Assembly: GCA_016789365.1 (NCBI GenBank)
Contig: JAEURH010000019.1
Coordinates: 308 to 42,500, forward strand
Reading direction: 5' to 3'
Origin: Anaerolineales bacterium
GTDB taxonomy: Bacteria > Chloroflexota > Anaerolineae > Anaerolineales > Villigracilaceae
DNA: 42,193 nt
Shown here: positions 1 through 6,506 of the stretch, piece by piece
Layout: every line of letters begins with the position of its first letter
Position numbering within the stretch: the first letter of the stretch is position 1
Made by a program: the position numbers and the translations under genes
The notes under the pieces: generated by a model
The model's input: the letters and a program-made list of their open reading frames with translations, nothing else
Database searches by the model: none
Told to the model about the DNA's origin: nothing

Positions 1-63
1 AAAACTACGCCTTTTATCAACTTGTGTGATTGGAGTCCGAATGCGCATGGTCGTGGAGAATAA
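1..63 (+). CDS. C-terminal tail of an upstream gene (partial)
   Basis: Frame 1 is open from the window edge and codes for 20 residues ending in HGRGE, then a TAA at 61-63. A strong intrinsic terminator begins 11 nt later, which fits the end of a real gene. Too little is present to name a family. The gene starts outside the window. Confidence 0.5.
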   Translation, partial: KTTPFINLCDWSPNAHGRGE

Positions 64-73
64 ATAACCTCCT

Positions 74-108
74 AAAAATTCCTGAACTTTGTTCAGGAAT
101 TTTTTTAT
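74..108 (+). terminator. Rho-independent terminator after the upstream gene
   Basis: A perfect 14-bp hairpin has arms at 74-87 and 91-104 and a TTT loop. Its 3' arm runs into a T-rich tract. It isolates the partial gene at 1-63 from the oxidoreductase gene that follows. Confidence 0.85.
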
Positions 109-144
109 ATATGATTCTTACAAAATTTAGAATATACCTGACGA

Positions 145-150
145 TATAAT
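145..150 (+). promoter_or_regulatory. -10 element upstream of the SDR gene
   Basis: A perfect TATAAT lies 49 nt before the start codon. No good -35 hexamer is seen at 16-18 bp spacing, so only the -10 is claimed. It sits just after the terminator at 74-108, where a new transcript is expected. Confidence 0.45.
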
Positions 151-198
151 ATAGGTAGCAAATATGTTGAAAACCTGATTATCGAAAGGAGACTTCAA

Positions 199-1005
199 AT
201 GAAAGTACTAAACAAAGTACTTGTTGTAACTGGTGGTGGGAGTGGGATGGGTCGTGAATTAGTTTTGAACTTGCTCAACAAAGGTGCCAAAGTTTTTACA
301 GTTGATATTAACGAAAAAACCTTGCAAGAGACGGTGCAACTGGCAGGTGATAAGAAAGCAAATCTTGCGACGGCTGTGGTAAACATTGCAGATAAAGCCG
401 CAGTGGAAGCCTTGCCTGCCAAAGTGATTGAAAAATTTGGCGTGGTAGATGGCATTATCAACAATGCAGGCATTATTCAACCGTTTGTGAGATTCAAAGA
501 TTTAGATTATTCTGCAATCGAACGCGTGATGAATGTCAATTTATATGGCGTGTTGTATATGACCAAAGCCTTTTTGCCACACTTGTTAACTCGTCCAGTG
601 GCACATATTGCCAATACCTCTAGCATGGGTGGTTATTTGCCAGTGCCGGGGCAAACGATTTATGGAGCAACCAAAGCCGCAGTGAAATTATTTACTGAAG
701 GTTTGTATGCTGAGTTGTTAGATACTAATGTAAAAGTGACGGTGATTTATCCCGGCGCAGTCGGTACAAATATCACTGCTAACTCTGGCGTAGCAATTCC
801 GGGCGGCGAAAGAACCGCTGAAGAAAGTAAATTCAAAGTATTACCAGCAGACAAAGCCGCTGAGATTATCGTCAATGCCATTGAGAATGATAGTTACAGC
901 GTCTTCGTAGGTTCAGATGCGAAGTTTATGGACTTCCTGCGCAGGTTTAATCCCAAGTTTGCGACGAAGTTTATTTACAATCAAATGAAATCGTTGTTGA
1001 AGTAA
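199..1005 (+). CDS. Short-chain dehydrogenase/reductase (SDR)
   Basis: A 268-residue classical SDR oxidoreductase, cytosolic, acting on an unknown alcohol/carbonyl substrate. The Rossmann glycine motif TGGGSGMG is at residues 11-18 and NNAG at 88-91. The catalytic Ser is in the SS at 141-142, with Tyr155 and Lys159 forming the YxxxK pair. Asp36 at the end of the second beta strand suggests NAD(H) rather than NADP(H). The length is normal for the family. The ATG at 199 follows a good Shine-Dalgarno (AAAGGAGA, 185-192). The gene is monocistronic or co-transcribed with the DHFR-like gene downstream, with a palindromic repeat between them. The family call is firm; substrate and physiological role cannot be read from the sequence. 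Confidence 0.93.
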   Translation: MKVLNKVLVVTGGGSGMGRELVLNLLNKGAKVFTVDINEKTLQETVQLAGDKKANLATAVVNIADKAAVEALPAKVIEKFGVVDGIINNAGIIQPFVRFKDLDYSAIERVMNVNLYGVLYMTKAFLPHLLTRPVAHIANTSSMGGYLPVPGQTIYGATKAAVKLFTEGLYAELLDTNVKVTVIYPGAVGTNITANSGVAIPGGERTAEESKFKVLPADKAAEIIVNAIENDSYSVFVGSDAKFMDFLRRFNPKFATKFIYNQMKSLLK

Positions 1006-1055
1006 AATATAGATAGATATAGGACTTCGGAAGTTTAGTAAACTTCCGAAGTCTT
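988..1055 (+). repeat. GACTTCGGA palindrome, copy 1, including the 3' end of the SDR gene
   Basis: A 14-bp hairpin has arms at 1023-1036 and 1040-1053. It is preceded by GTTGAAGTAAAAT (996-1008), which covers the last codons and stop of the SDR gene. Both the hairpin type and this leader recur at 2507-2557. It may act as a weak terminator or mRNA-stabilising hairpin between the SDR and DHFR-like genes. Confidence 0.7.
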
Positions 1056-1072
1056 GTTTAAGGAGAATCCTG

Positions 1073-1678
1073 ATGAGAAAAATTATTGTGCTTGAACATA
1101 TTTCTATGGATGGCGTTATCCAAGCCCCTGGTGGACCACAAGAAGACCCCAGTAATGGATTTGCTTATGGTGGTTGGATTAGTGCATATTCTGATAAAAA
1201 TATTGGTGAAGCATTAAGAAAGCAAATGAATTCACAATTTGATTTGTTATTGGGTCGCAAAACTTTTGACATTTGGGAACCGTTCTGGCCCCAACATGCG
1301 GATGCATGGCAGAATGTGATGACTGCCACAAAATACGTCGCTTCAAACACGCGCACAACGAGTGACTGGACCCCATCCGTGTTTTTAAGTGGAGACATCG
1401 CACAAAAAGTCTCTGAACTCAAAAAAGGAAATGGACCTGATTTACATGTGTGGGGAAGTGGTAATTTGCTTCAAACATTGATCAAGCATGATTTGGTGGA
1501 TACATTCTGGCTAATGATATATCCAGTGACATTAGGCAGTGGAAAAAAATTATTTGCGGATGGCACAATCCCCGCCGCGTTTAAGGTGACTGAAAGCATC
1601 GTCGGTTCAAGCGGTGTGATCGTGGTGAATTACGAACGTGCAGGTGGAATCAAAACTGGAAGTGCATCACCAGATTGA
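1073..1678 (+). CDS. DHFR-like protein (RibD C-terminal domain family)
   Basis: A 201-residue protein with the dihydrofolate-reductase fold as found in the RibD C-terminal/YyaP-YwjB family. It starts with the strand-plus-MDG pattern ([14 protein letters not shown], residues 3-16). Later come a [15 protein letters not shown] segment (about 59-73), the glycine pair in [11 protein letters not shown] (about 126-136) and [13 protein letters not shown] (about 149-161), all typical of these NADPH-binding reductases. The ATG at 1073 follows AAGGAG at 1060-1065. These proteins are common stand-alone accessory genes with no proven substrate; folate reduction should not be assumed. The family call is secure, the function is not. 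Confidence 0.88.
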   Translation: MRKIIVLEHISMDGVIQAPGGPQEDPSNGFAYGGWISAYSDKNIGEALRKQMNSQFDLLLGRKTFDIWEPFWPQHADAWQNVMTATKYVASNTRTTSDWTPSVFLSGDIAQKVSELKKGNGPDLHVWGSGNLLQTLIKHDLVDTFWLMIYPVTLGSGKKLFADGTIPAAFKVTESIVGSSGVIVVNYERAGGIKTGSASPD

Positions 1679-1710
1679 AGTTAAGAAAGAGGCGAAGTCA
1701 GAACGTTAAT

Positions 1711-1917
1711 CTACTCACTTTTGTATTCTAGAATATCGCCCGGCTGACAATCTAATGCTTTACAGATTGCTTCTAGTGTTGAAAAACGAATCGCTTTTGC
1801 TTTTCCATTTTTCAAGATGGAAAGATTCGCCATGGTAATGCCAACTTTTTCAGTCAGTTCAGTGACGCTCATTTTTCGCTTTGCTAACATGACATCAATA
1901 TTGATTATGATCATCAT
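1711..1917 (-). CDS. Small HTH regulator, YozG/XRE-like
   Basis: A 68-residue Cro/CI-type helix-turn-helix protein. The HTH runs through SVTELTEKVGITMANLSILK (about residues 17-36), followed by the FSTLEAICKALDCQPGDIL segment typical of the YozG group. The start follows AAGGTGG, which overlaps the stop codon of the DUF2975 gene six bases upstream, so the two are translationally linked. HTH proteins of this type are regularly encoded next to DUF2975 membrane proteins and are thought to regulate the pair. An adjacent second Met leaves a one-codon uncertainty in the start. Confidence 0.88.
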   Translation of the reverse strand: MMIIINIDVMLAKRKMSVTELTEKVGITMANLSILKNGKAKAIRFSTLEAICKALDCQPGDILEYKSE

Positions 1918-1923
1918 GCCACC

Positions 1924-2400
1924 TTAGACCGTTAAATCATTTTCTGATTTTATGTTGATGGCATTTTGGAGAAGTCTTTGAAAAACAGCGGCGGCAGTTG
2001 CAATCACGATAGAAGCGAAAGTAATCACAATGCTCAGGGCAGTGACACCTGCTGAGTCTTCACCTTTGATAAATAAATTGATGTATAAGATTCCTAGAAG
2101 GATGAAGCCACTGAATGCGAGTGCACAATATTTTATATTCTTGACAGCATCGACTGAGTATTGAGAAAAAACTTTATTGCTATCCACATAGCCCAAAAGT
2201 TTAATGGCTTGATATAAGGCAACAAAAAATGGGATTGAACCGATGAAAGCATAAATAATCATCGGGTCTTTATAAATGCTGATTAAATCTAAATTCGCGG
2301 CTCTGCCTTCCAGTTGCGGAAACCAAACCAGACATGTAAAAGCTACACCTGCAATCAGACAAATGACAACTTTCAAGAATAGTGTTGAACCTTTTTTCAT
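1924..2400 (-). CDS. DUF2975 family membrane protein
   Basis: A 158-residue protein with four predicted membrane helices: about residues 9-27, 49-69, 92-111 and 121-143. Length, topology and partner gene match DUF2975, a bacterial membrane family of unknown function. It is first in a two-gene operon with the small HTH regulator. The start is set by GAGGT (2408-2412) 7 nt upstream. A near-consensus promoter lies at 2440-2468. Confidence 0.85.
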   Translation of the reverse strand: MKKGSTLFLKVVICLIAGVAFTCLVWFPQLEGRAANLDLISIYKDPMIIYAFIGSIPFFVALYQAIKLLGYVDSNKVFSQYSVDAVKNIKYCALAFSGFILLGILYINLFIKGEDSAGVTALSIVITFASIVIATAAAVFQRLLQNAINIKSENDLTV

Positions 2401-2439
2401 AAAAAATACCTCGTTTTTGGTTTAGGAATAGGTAAGTAC

Positions 2440-2468
2440 ACTGTAACAGGTTGTTTATCGTTTGTCAA
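2440..2468 (-). promoter_or_regulatory. Sigma-70-type promoter for the DUF2975/HTH operon
   Basis: Reading the minus strand, a perfect TTGACA (2468-2463) is followed by a 17-bp spacer and TACAGT (2445-2440, four of six matches). This predicts transcription from about 2433, giving a leader of about 30 nt. Confidence 0.6.
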
Positions 2469-2495
2469 TATATTTTTATTGTTATTTTTAGCCGA

Positions 2496-2557
2496 GTAAA
2501 ATCACTGTTGAAGTAAAATGTAAAAGACTTCGGAGGTCTTAAAGACCTCCGAAGTCT
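2496..2557. repeat. GACTTCGGA palindrome, copy 2, with duplicated leader
   Basis: A near-perfect 15-bp hairpin has arms at 2525-2539 and 2543-2557. It is preceded by GTTGAAGTAAAAT (2507-2519), identical to the sequence before copy 1 at 988-1055. Read on the minus strand it is followed by TTTTACATTTT, so it could terminate the HNH-like gene. Confidence 0.7.
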
Positions 2558-2577
2558 GGTGGAAGAAAGGGTTTTGT

Positions 2578-3645
2578 TCAATCTTCGTTCATAAACTTTA
2601 AATACATTCTATTAACCGATTTTGCAGTTTCAAGTTGTTGTTCTATTAAATTTCTTTTCTCTAAACTGATATTGTTATATTTAGCACTTTTATTAATAAA
2701 ATATATTTGAGAATTAAGAACCTGCCTACCAATCATATCAATTAGTTCAGGTAAATTCCATATATTTTTAGGAATCCAAGACTTGGATGGTTCAGTAGGA
2801 TACTCTCTTATTTTGTTGTTTCCTGCAATTAAAACTTTCCCTATTCCTTTTTCAAAATTTTTTGATATTGACTTTGTATAATCATTGTTATATAAATATT
2901 CAATATTACTTTTTATATTATGGGAATAGATTGATTGATAAATCTCTGAACATTTCTTGTCATAGGCTATTTTTATAAGTGGATATAAAATTCGATTTCT
3001 CCCTCCTTCAACAACAAATTGTATTTCCTGACTATCTGTATAATATGCTTCTTTTGAGTAAGGAAGTCCTAGATTTTTAGAGATTAAAAAATCTGTTGAC
3101 AAATTGAAAAAACAAAATTGATTTATTCTAAGATTGAAGCAAGTAGGAAGATATTGAAAGGCGGGTGTATTAGCACCCGCAAAATTAATCCCTAATTGTT
3201 TAGAGTCGGATTTGTAAATAAAAATTGCTCTGTCTTTAATACCAATTCTTTTTGAGATATGATAATTCGGATAAACATCTGATAAGTTTTTTTGTAAATA
3301 ATTATATCCAAGCCATAAACCTACTCGAATTTTATCTAACCAGTCTAAGAAAACTGAAAAATCTTCGTTGTTTAATTCTTCTTCATTCAATAATTTTTCG
3401 ACAATGTTTTTTGCTTTTGTTTCAAAGTCTGAATATTTTATATTGCAATCTTCACATGCTGGAAATTGAAATTGATCAAATGCAAATTTTCTAAACTCTA
3501 AATTTTGTGTTTTTGAGTTCCAAATAGGGCCAAAATCTGCCGTGCGATTAGAGTCACCAGTAAGCTCAATAAGCCACTTTGGAATTATGTGCTCATTGTT
3601 CTTGTTTTTAGGTTTATTTCCACAAAATACACAAAACTTTTCCAT
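2578..3645 (-). CDS. HNH endonuclease-like protein
   Basis: A 355-residue protein with an N-terminal HNH-type zinc/ββα-metal module: a CxxC knuckle (C5, C8), then EHIIPKWL (E18-H19, the HNH His region), then CEDCN (C64, C67, N68). The remaining 280 residues match nothing I recognise. Sampled lines of this gene are 22-33% G+C against about 43% in the gene downstream, so recent acquisition is likely. It stands alone between a palindromic repeat and a simple-sequence tract, with no toxin partner, methylase or integrase beside it. It could be a defence nuclease or a mobile-element remnant. The nuclease fold is well supported, the role is not. Confidence 0.75.
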   Translation of the reverse strand: MEKFCVFCGNKPKNKNNEHIIPKWLIELTGDSNRTADFGPIWNSKTQNLEFRKFAFDQFQFPACEDCNIKYSDFETKAKNIVEKLLNEEELNNEDFSVFLDWLDKIRVGLWLGYNYLQKNLSDVYPNYHISKRIGIKDRAIFIYKSDSKQLGINFAGANTPAFQYLPTCFNLRINQFCFFNLSTDFLISKNLGLPYSKEAYYTDSQEIQFVVEGGRNRILYPLIKIAYDKKCSEIYQSIYSHNIKSNIEYLYNNDYTKSISKNFEKGIGKVLIAGNNKIREYPTEPSKSWIPKNIWNLPELIDMIGRQVLNSQIYFINKSAKYNNISLEKRNLIEQQLETAKSVNRMYLKFMNED

Positions 3646-3661
3646 CTAATATAGTTTCTTT

Positions 3662-3716
3662 TACATTAATTACCAATTACTACTTATCACTCACCATTCA
3701 CTATTCCCCATTCCTT
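3662..3716. repeat. Degenerate heptamer tract between HNH and FAD genes
   Basis: The tract is built from variants of ATTACCA, ATCACTC, ACCATTC and ACTATTCC in rough 7-10 nt periods. It fills the gap between the HNH-like gene and the FAD oxidoreductase gene. It resembles heptad spacer tracts seen in other environmental bacteria and has no coding potential. Confidence 0.5.
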
Positions 3717-4997
3717 TTACTTCATCATCCTCGCCGCTTTACGACCAATCTCCACAGCAAAATTTGTCCCACGATCCCACGGATACACCTGACTCATCGA
3801 AGCGAAATACAAACCGTCAATTGGTGTTTGAATCGCGGGAATATTTTTTGAATGATTCACCAACGGCACAGGTTGCGCGTAATTGGTTTTATGCACCCAA
3901 ATCTTCTTGACCCAATCACGTGAAAATTCTGGATTAAATTTTTGAAAGGCGGGAATAAATTTTTCCAACAACTCATCATCACTCATCGAAAAATATTCGT
4001 GACCCAATTCCAAATAATCACCCGCATACACAATACGGTCACCGCCAAAATGTTCACTCGAAACAAAATTGGTATGTTCCACCAACGCCAAAAACGGATA
4101 GCCCTCTTCCTTCGGCACGTTGAACCAATAAAATCCATCTTTCGATAACGTATGTTTCAAAGATAACGTCATCACCACTGCCCCCATCGATTTCAACTCC
4201 AACAAACCTTTCAAATAATTTTCAGGAAGGTCAGGACATAACTTCGCCATCAAATTGGGAGATGTGGTCACTAAGACTTTATCAAACGATTCGACTCCCT
4301 TATCGCTTCGCACTTCAATTTGTTTTTGATTTTGTTTCAACGACTCTATCTTAACTCCGAGTCTAATCTCTACTCCCAATTCCCGTAATTTCTCCCCAAA
4401 TAAATCTGCAAATTTTTGAAAGCCACCTTCGAATGTTCCAAGCCTTGTCGTTCTTGCTTTAATTCTCGCCCACATCCACGCCATGTTGACGTCTTTATAA
4501 AACGGTCCGAACTTTCCAATTAACAACGGCTTCCACATCTGCTCATAGACTTGTTTGCCAGCATACTTTAACATCCATTCGTGTGCAGTGACTTTTTCCA
4601 ATGCACGCCAATTATTGGTCAGGCGTAAAAAGAGTCCCACAAACCCAAAGCGGATTTTGTTTAACCCAAATCCAAGTCCAGGAAAACGAAGCGCATTGAT
4701 AATCGAATCAAATGGATACCATTTCTTTTTGTAATACATCACCGTCAATGGGCGCGGGAAAATCACCTTATCTTCCAACCCCAATTCACGAATCAAACCC
4801 AGCATTTCACTGTCCGATTGAAACCAGTGATGATAAAACTTTTCGACAGACCAATCCCAATGCGGTTCTTTGAAACCACTTGCCAATCCGCCTACATAAT
4901 TCGCCGATTCAAAAATGGTAACGTCGTGACCTGCTTTTTTCAAATCCCATGCGGCAGCCATGCCGCCATATCCTGCTCCAATAATTGCAATTTTCAT
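3717..4997 (-). CDS. FAD/NAD(P)-dependent amine-oxidase-like oxidoreductase
   Basis: A 426-residue flavoprotein of the protoporphyrinogen-oxidase/phytoene-desaturase/amine-oxidase superfamily. The N-terminal dinucleotide-binding motif is GAGYGG (residues 7-12), with the acidic residue ending strand 2 in IFES (about 29-32) and the GG motif in YVGGLASG. The C-terminal FAD-contacting segment is PIDGLYFASMSQVYPWDRGT. There is no signal peptide. Proteins of this type often sit near glycosyltransferases or polyprenyl genes, but no such neighbour is present here. The start follows GAGG at 5003-5006. The fold is certain; the reaction is unknown. Confidence 0.88.
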   Translation of the reverse strand: MKIAIIGAGYGGMAAAWDLKKAGHDVTIFESANYVGGLASGFKEPHWDWSVEKFYHHWFQSDSEMLGLIRELGLEDKVIFPRPLTVMYYKKKWYPFDSIINALRFPGLGFGLNKIRFGFVGLFLRLTNNWRALEKVTAHEWMLKYAGKQVYEQMWKPLLIGKFGPFYKDVNMAWMWARIKARTTRLGTFEGGFQKFADLFGEKLRELGVEIRLGVKIESLKQNQKQIEVRSDKGVESFDKVLVTTSPNLMAKLCPDLPENYLKGLLELKSMGAVVMTLSLKHTLSKDGFYWFNVPKEEGYPFLALVEHTNFVSSEHFGGDRIVYAGDYLELGHEYFSMSDDELLEKFIPAFQKFNPEFSRDWVKKIWVHKTNYAQPVPLVNHSKNIPAIQTPIDGLYFASMSQVYPWDRGTNFAVEIGRKAARMMK

Positions 4998-5014
4998 TCA
5001 TTAACCTCATTTAC

Positions 5015-5064
5015 GTCATTGCGAGGAGTGATGCTTTGCATCACGACGAAGCAATCCCCGTGAC
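5015..5064. repeat. GTCATTGCGAGG...GAAGCAATCCC repeat, copy 1
   Basis: The element begins GTCATTGCGAGGAG and ends GAAGCAATCCCCGTGAC, with an internal palindrome GTGATGCTTTGCATCAC. It lies between the FAD oxidoreductase and response-regulator genes. Related elements occur at 8574-8699 and 10492-10530. Confidence 0.75.
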
Positions 5065-5067
5065 ATA

Positions 5068-5718
5068 TTATTTTTTAATTTTCTCTATTCTTTCAGCCAA
5101 CACTTTCAATTTGCCCCATTCGCCCTGTACAGCATAAATCATCGCCAAGGCTTCCAACCAACGGATGTCACACTTTGGGTTTTGTGCCAAACGCTCAAAC
5201 AACTGCGTAGATTGTGAATCCGTGCGCCCTTCTTTTAGATATTCATTCGCCAACTCTTCCAACGAAACAGTTTTCTCAAGATGCACTTGATTCGACTGCG
5301 CGATTTTTTGTCGCTTCATTTTCACGTTTTCAACTACTTTTTTGATAGACGCTTCTATTTCTTCAATCGTAAATGGTTTTGCCAAAAAATCATTTGCGCC
5401 AATCGCTTCTGCCTTTTGAACCATAACCGCATCTTTTTCACCAGAGATAAAAATACAACCTGTGCCGGGGAAACTATGCACAATATGTTTGAAAGCCGTC
5501 AAACCGTCCATTTCTGGCATGTTGATATCCAGAATAACAATATCCGGGCGTTGTTCTTCAGTCATTTCTACGGCTTGTTTGCCGTTCGATGCAATCGCCA
5601 CCACTTCGACATACTCAATTTCAGACAGCATCAAGCGCGTATTGCGCCGCGTCTCTTGCACATCATCGGCGATGAGAATCCGCAATTTATTTTTTCTGAA
5701 GTTTTCGGCTGGGTTCAT
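5068..5718 (-). CDS. Response regulator with non-DNA-binding C-terminus
   Basis: A 216-residue protein: a CheY-like receiver (about residues 11-132) plus a short helical tail. The acidic pocket is D18/D19, the phospho-acceptor D64 (VILDINMPEMDG), the switch Ser S92 and the conserved Lys K114-Pro. The tail (about 165-216) contains a TPR-like helix pair, WLEALAMIYAVQGEWGKL, and no helix-turn-helix, so output is probably protein-protein contact rather than transcription. No kinase is adjacent, so the phospho-donor may be one of the histidine kinases at 26228-33063 or elsewhere. A -10-like TATACT lies 22 nt upstream (5741-5746). Confidence 0.9.
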   Translation of the reverse strand: MNPAENFRKNKLRILIADDVQETRRNTRLMLSEIEYVEVVAIASNGKQAVEMTEEQRPDIVILDINMPEMDGLTAFKHIVHSFPGTGCIFISGEKDAVMVQKAEAIGANDFLAKPFTIEEIEASIKKVVENVKMKRQKIAQSNQVHLEKTVSLEELANEYLKEGRTDSQSTQLFERLAQNPKCDIRWLEALAMIYAVQGEWGKLKVLAERIEKIKK

Positions 5719-5785
5719 TGAGGTTTACCTTACGCCTCTTAGTATAACGCAAGCCTGTTTTAATGCGTTGAGTTTACCCTCGCGC

Positions 5786-5814
5786 TTGACACCATATTTT
5801 TTGAGGTGTATGAT
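5786..5814 (+). promoter_or_regulatory. Near-perfect sigma-70 promoter driving the structured RNA
   Basis: A perfect TTGACA (5786-5791), an exact 17-bp spacer and TATGAT (5809-5814, five of six). Predicted transcription starts at about 5821, five bases before the first helix of the RNA candidate. No plus-strand open reading frame follows, so the promoter is not for a protein. Confidence 0.8.
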
Positions 5815-5820
5815 GAATAG

Positions 5821-5918
5821 TAAGTAACCTGGTGTAGTCGCGTGAAAACGCGGGTTGGGTTTCAGGTGATGAAAGTAAGCCTGTATAAAAACAACCCCAA
5901 CTAGCCAGGTTCTTTTAT
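5821..5918 (+). ncRNA. Candidate small structured RNA facing the DUF3800 gene
   Basis: About 95 nt that folds by eye into a closed three-way junction. P1 pairs AACCTGG (5826-5832) with CCAGGTT (5905-5911). P2 is CGCGT-GAAA-ACGCG (5839-5852), a helix capped by a GAAA tetraloop. P3 pairs GTTGGG (5854-5859) with CCCAAC (5896-5901) and encloses P4, CAGG/CCTG (5863-5866, 5880-5883). A U-rich run (TCTTTTATTT, 5911-5920) follows P1 directly. A consensus promoter sits at the right distance upstream, and the GAAA loop exists only on this strand. The 3' end meets the stop codon of the convergent DUF3800 gene. Comparative-genomics work has named several RNA motif classes after DUF3800 neighbours; I cannot tell whether this is one of them. 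Confidence 0.65.
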
Positions 5919-6506
5919 TTAATCGGGGTAATGAATTACCTTTACCATACTAGAGCGAATCGCAGAAGTATCATTGCGAATAAAACCTGCAAGCATATCT
6001 GCAATCTGTAAACCATCATTTCGACTGGCAGATACAGCCTTGATAGCACGCAGAAAAACTTGCTGACGGAGTGCTTGTGATAACGTTGTGCGCAATGTAT
6101 TCTTAAATGACAATTGTTCTTTTTCTCCGTCATAATACAAAGTTGAGTTTTGTAATAATTCAAAAGGTAAATTGACAATACAATGTGTAATCAAATCTGC
6201 AATAATTTGCTCCCCTCTTTTTTCACGCATCGTGACAGAAAAGCGTTGTTTATCAGCACGCAGAACAACTACCGCAGGAATCTCTAATTCATTGTGAATA
6301 AAATTTCTAAACTCTTCTCGAATATGCCGATTTGTCTTTGCAAAATGAAATTCATAATCTTCTGGCAGAGACAATTTAAAGCGTAAGCCATTGAGACTTA
6401 GTTCCTCATCTGTCATAAGTGTTGCAATCACTAATAATTCCGAAGAGCCTTGTCTAAATTTAAAGCCTGGGTCTCCTGACCAATCTATATAAATGCGAAT
6501 TGTCAT
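5919..6506 (-). CDS. DUF3800 family protein (RNase H-like fold predicted)
   Basis: A 195-residue DUF3800 protein. The N-terminal signature IYIDWSGDPG (D8, S10, G11, D12) is the family's (Y/F)xDESG motif with Trp in place of Glu. EFHF is at 52-55 and the C-terminal DGLQIADMLAGF (164-175, with D170) is the usual closing motif. These acidic residues fit a metal-dependent nuclease-like centre, but activity is unproven in the family. The ATG overlaps the stop codon of the flippase-like gene by 4 bp (ATGA), so translation is coupled. The 3' end abuts a structured RNA candidate on the opposite strand. Possible roles are defence, RNA processing or a mobile-element function; none is established. Confidence 0.85.
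   Translation of the reverse strand: MTIRIYIDWSGDPGFKFRQGSSELLVIATLMTDEELSLNGLRFKLSLPEDYEFHFAKTNRHIREEFRNFIHNELEIPAVVVLRADKQRFSVTMREKRGEQIIADLITHCIVNLPFELLQNSTLYYDGEKEQLSFKNTLRTTLSQALRQQVFLRAIKAVSASRNDGLQIADMLAGFIRNDTSAIRSSMVKVIHYPD

Noticed and set aside
5281-5827. Two plus-strand genes opposite the response regulator
   Set aside because: They are antisense shadows of the receiver-domain gene, and the true receiver motifs are on the minus strand.
5821-5918. Structured RNA as a small SRP RNA, because CAGGTGATGAAAGTAAGCC looks a little like the SRP domain IV loop
   Set aside because: The conserved GGAA loop and AGCAG side of SRP domain IV are absent, and the overall fold is a three-way junction rather than one long hairpin.
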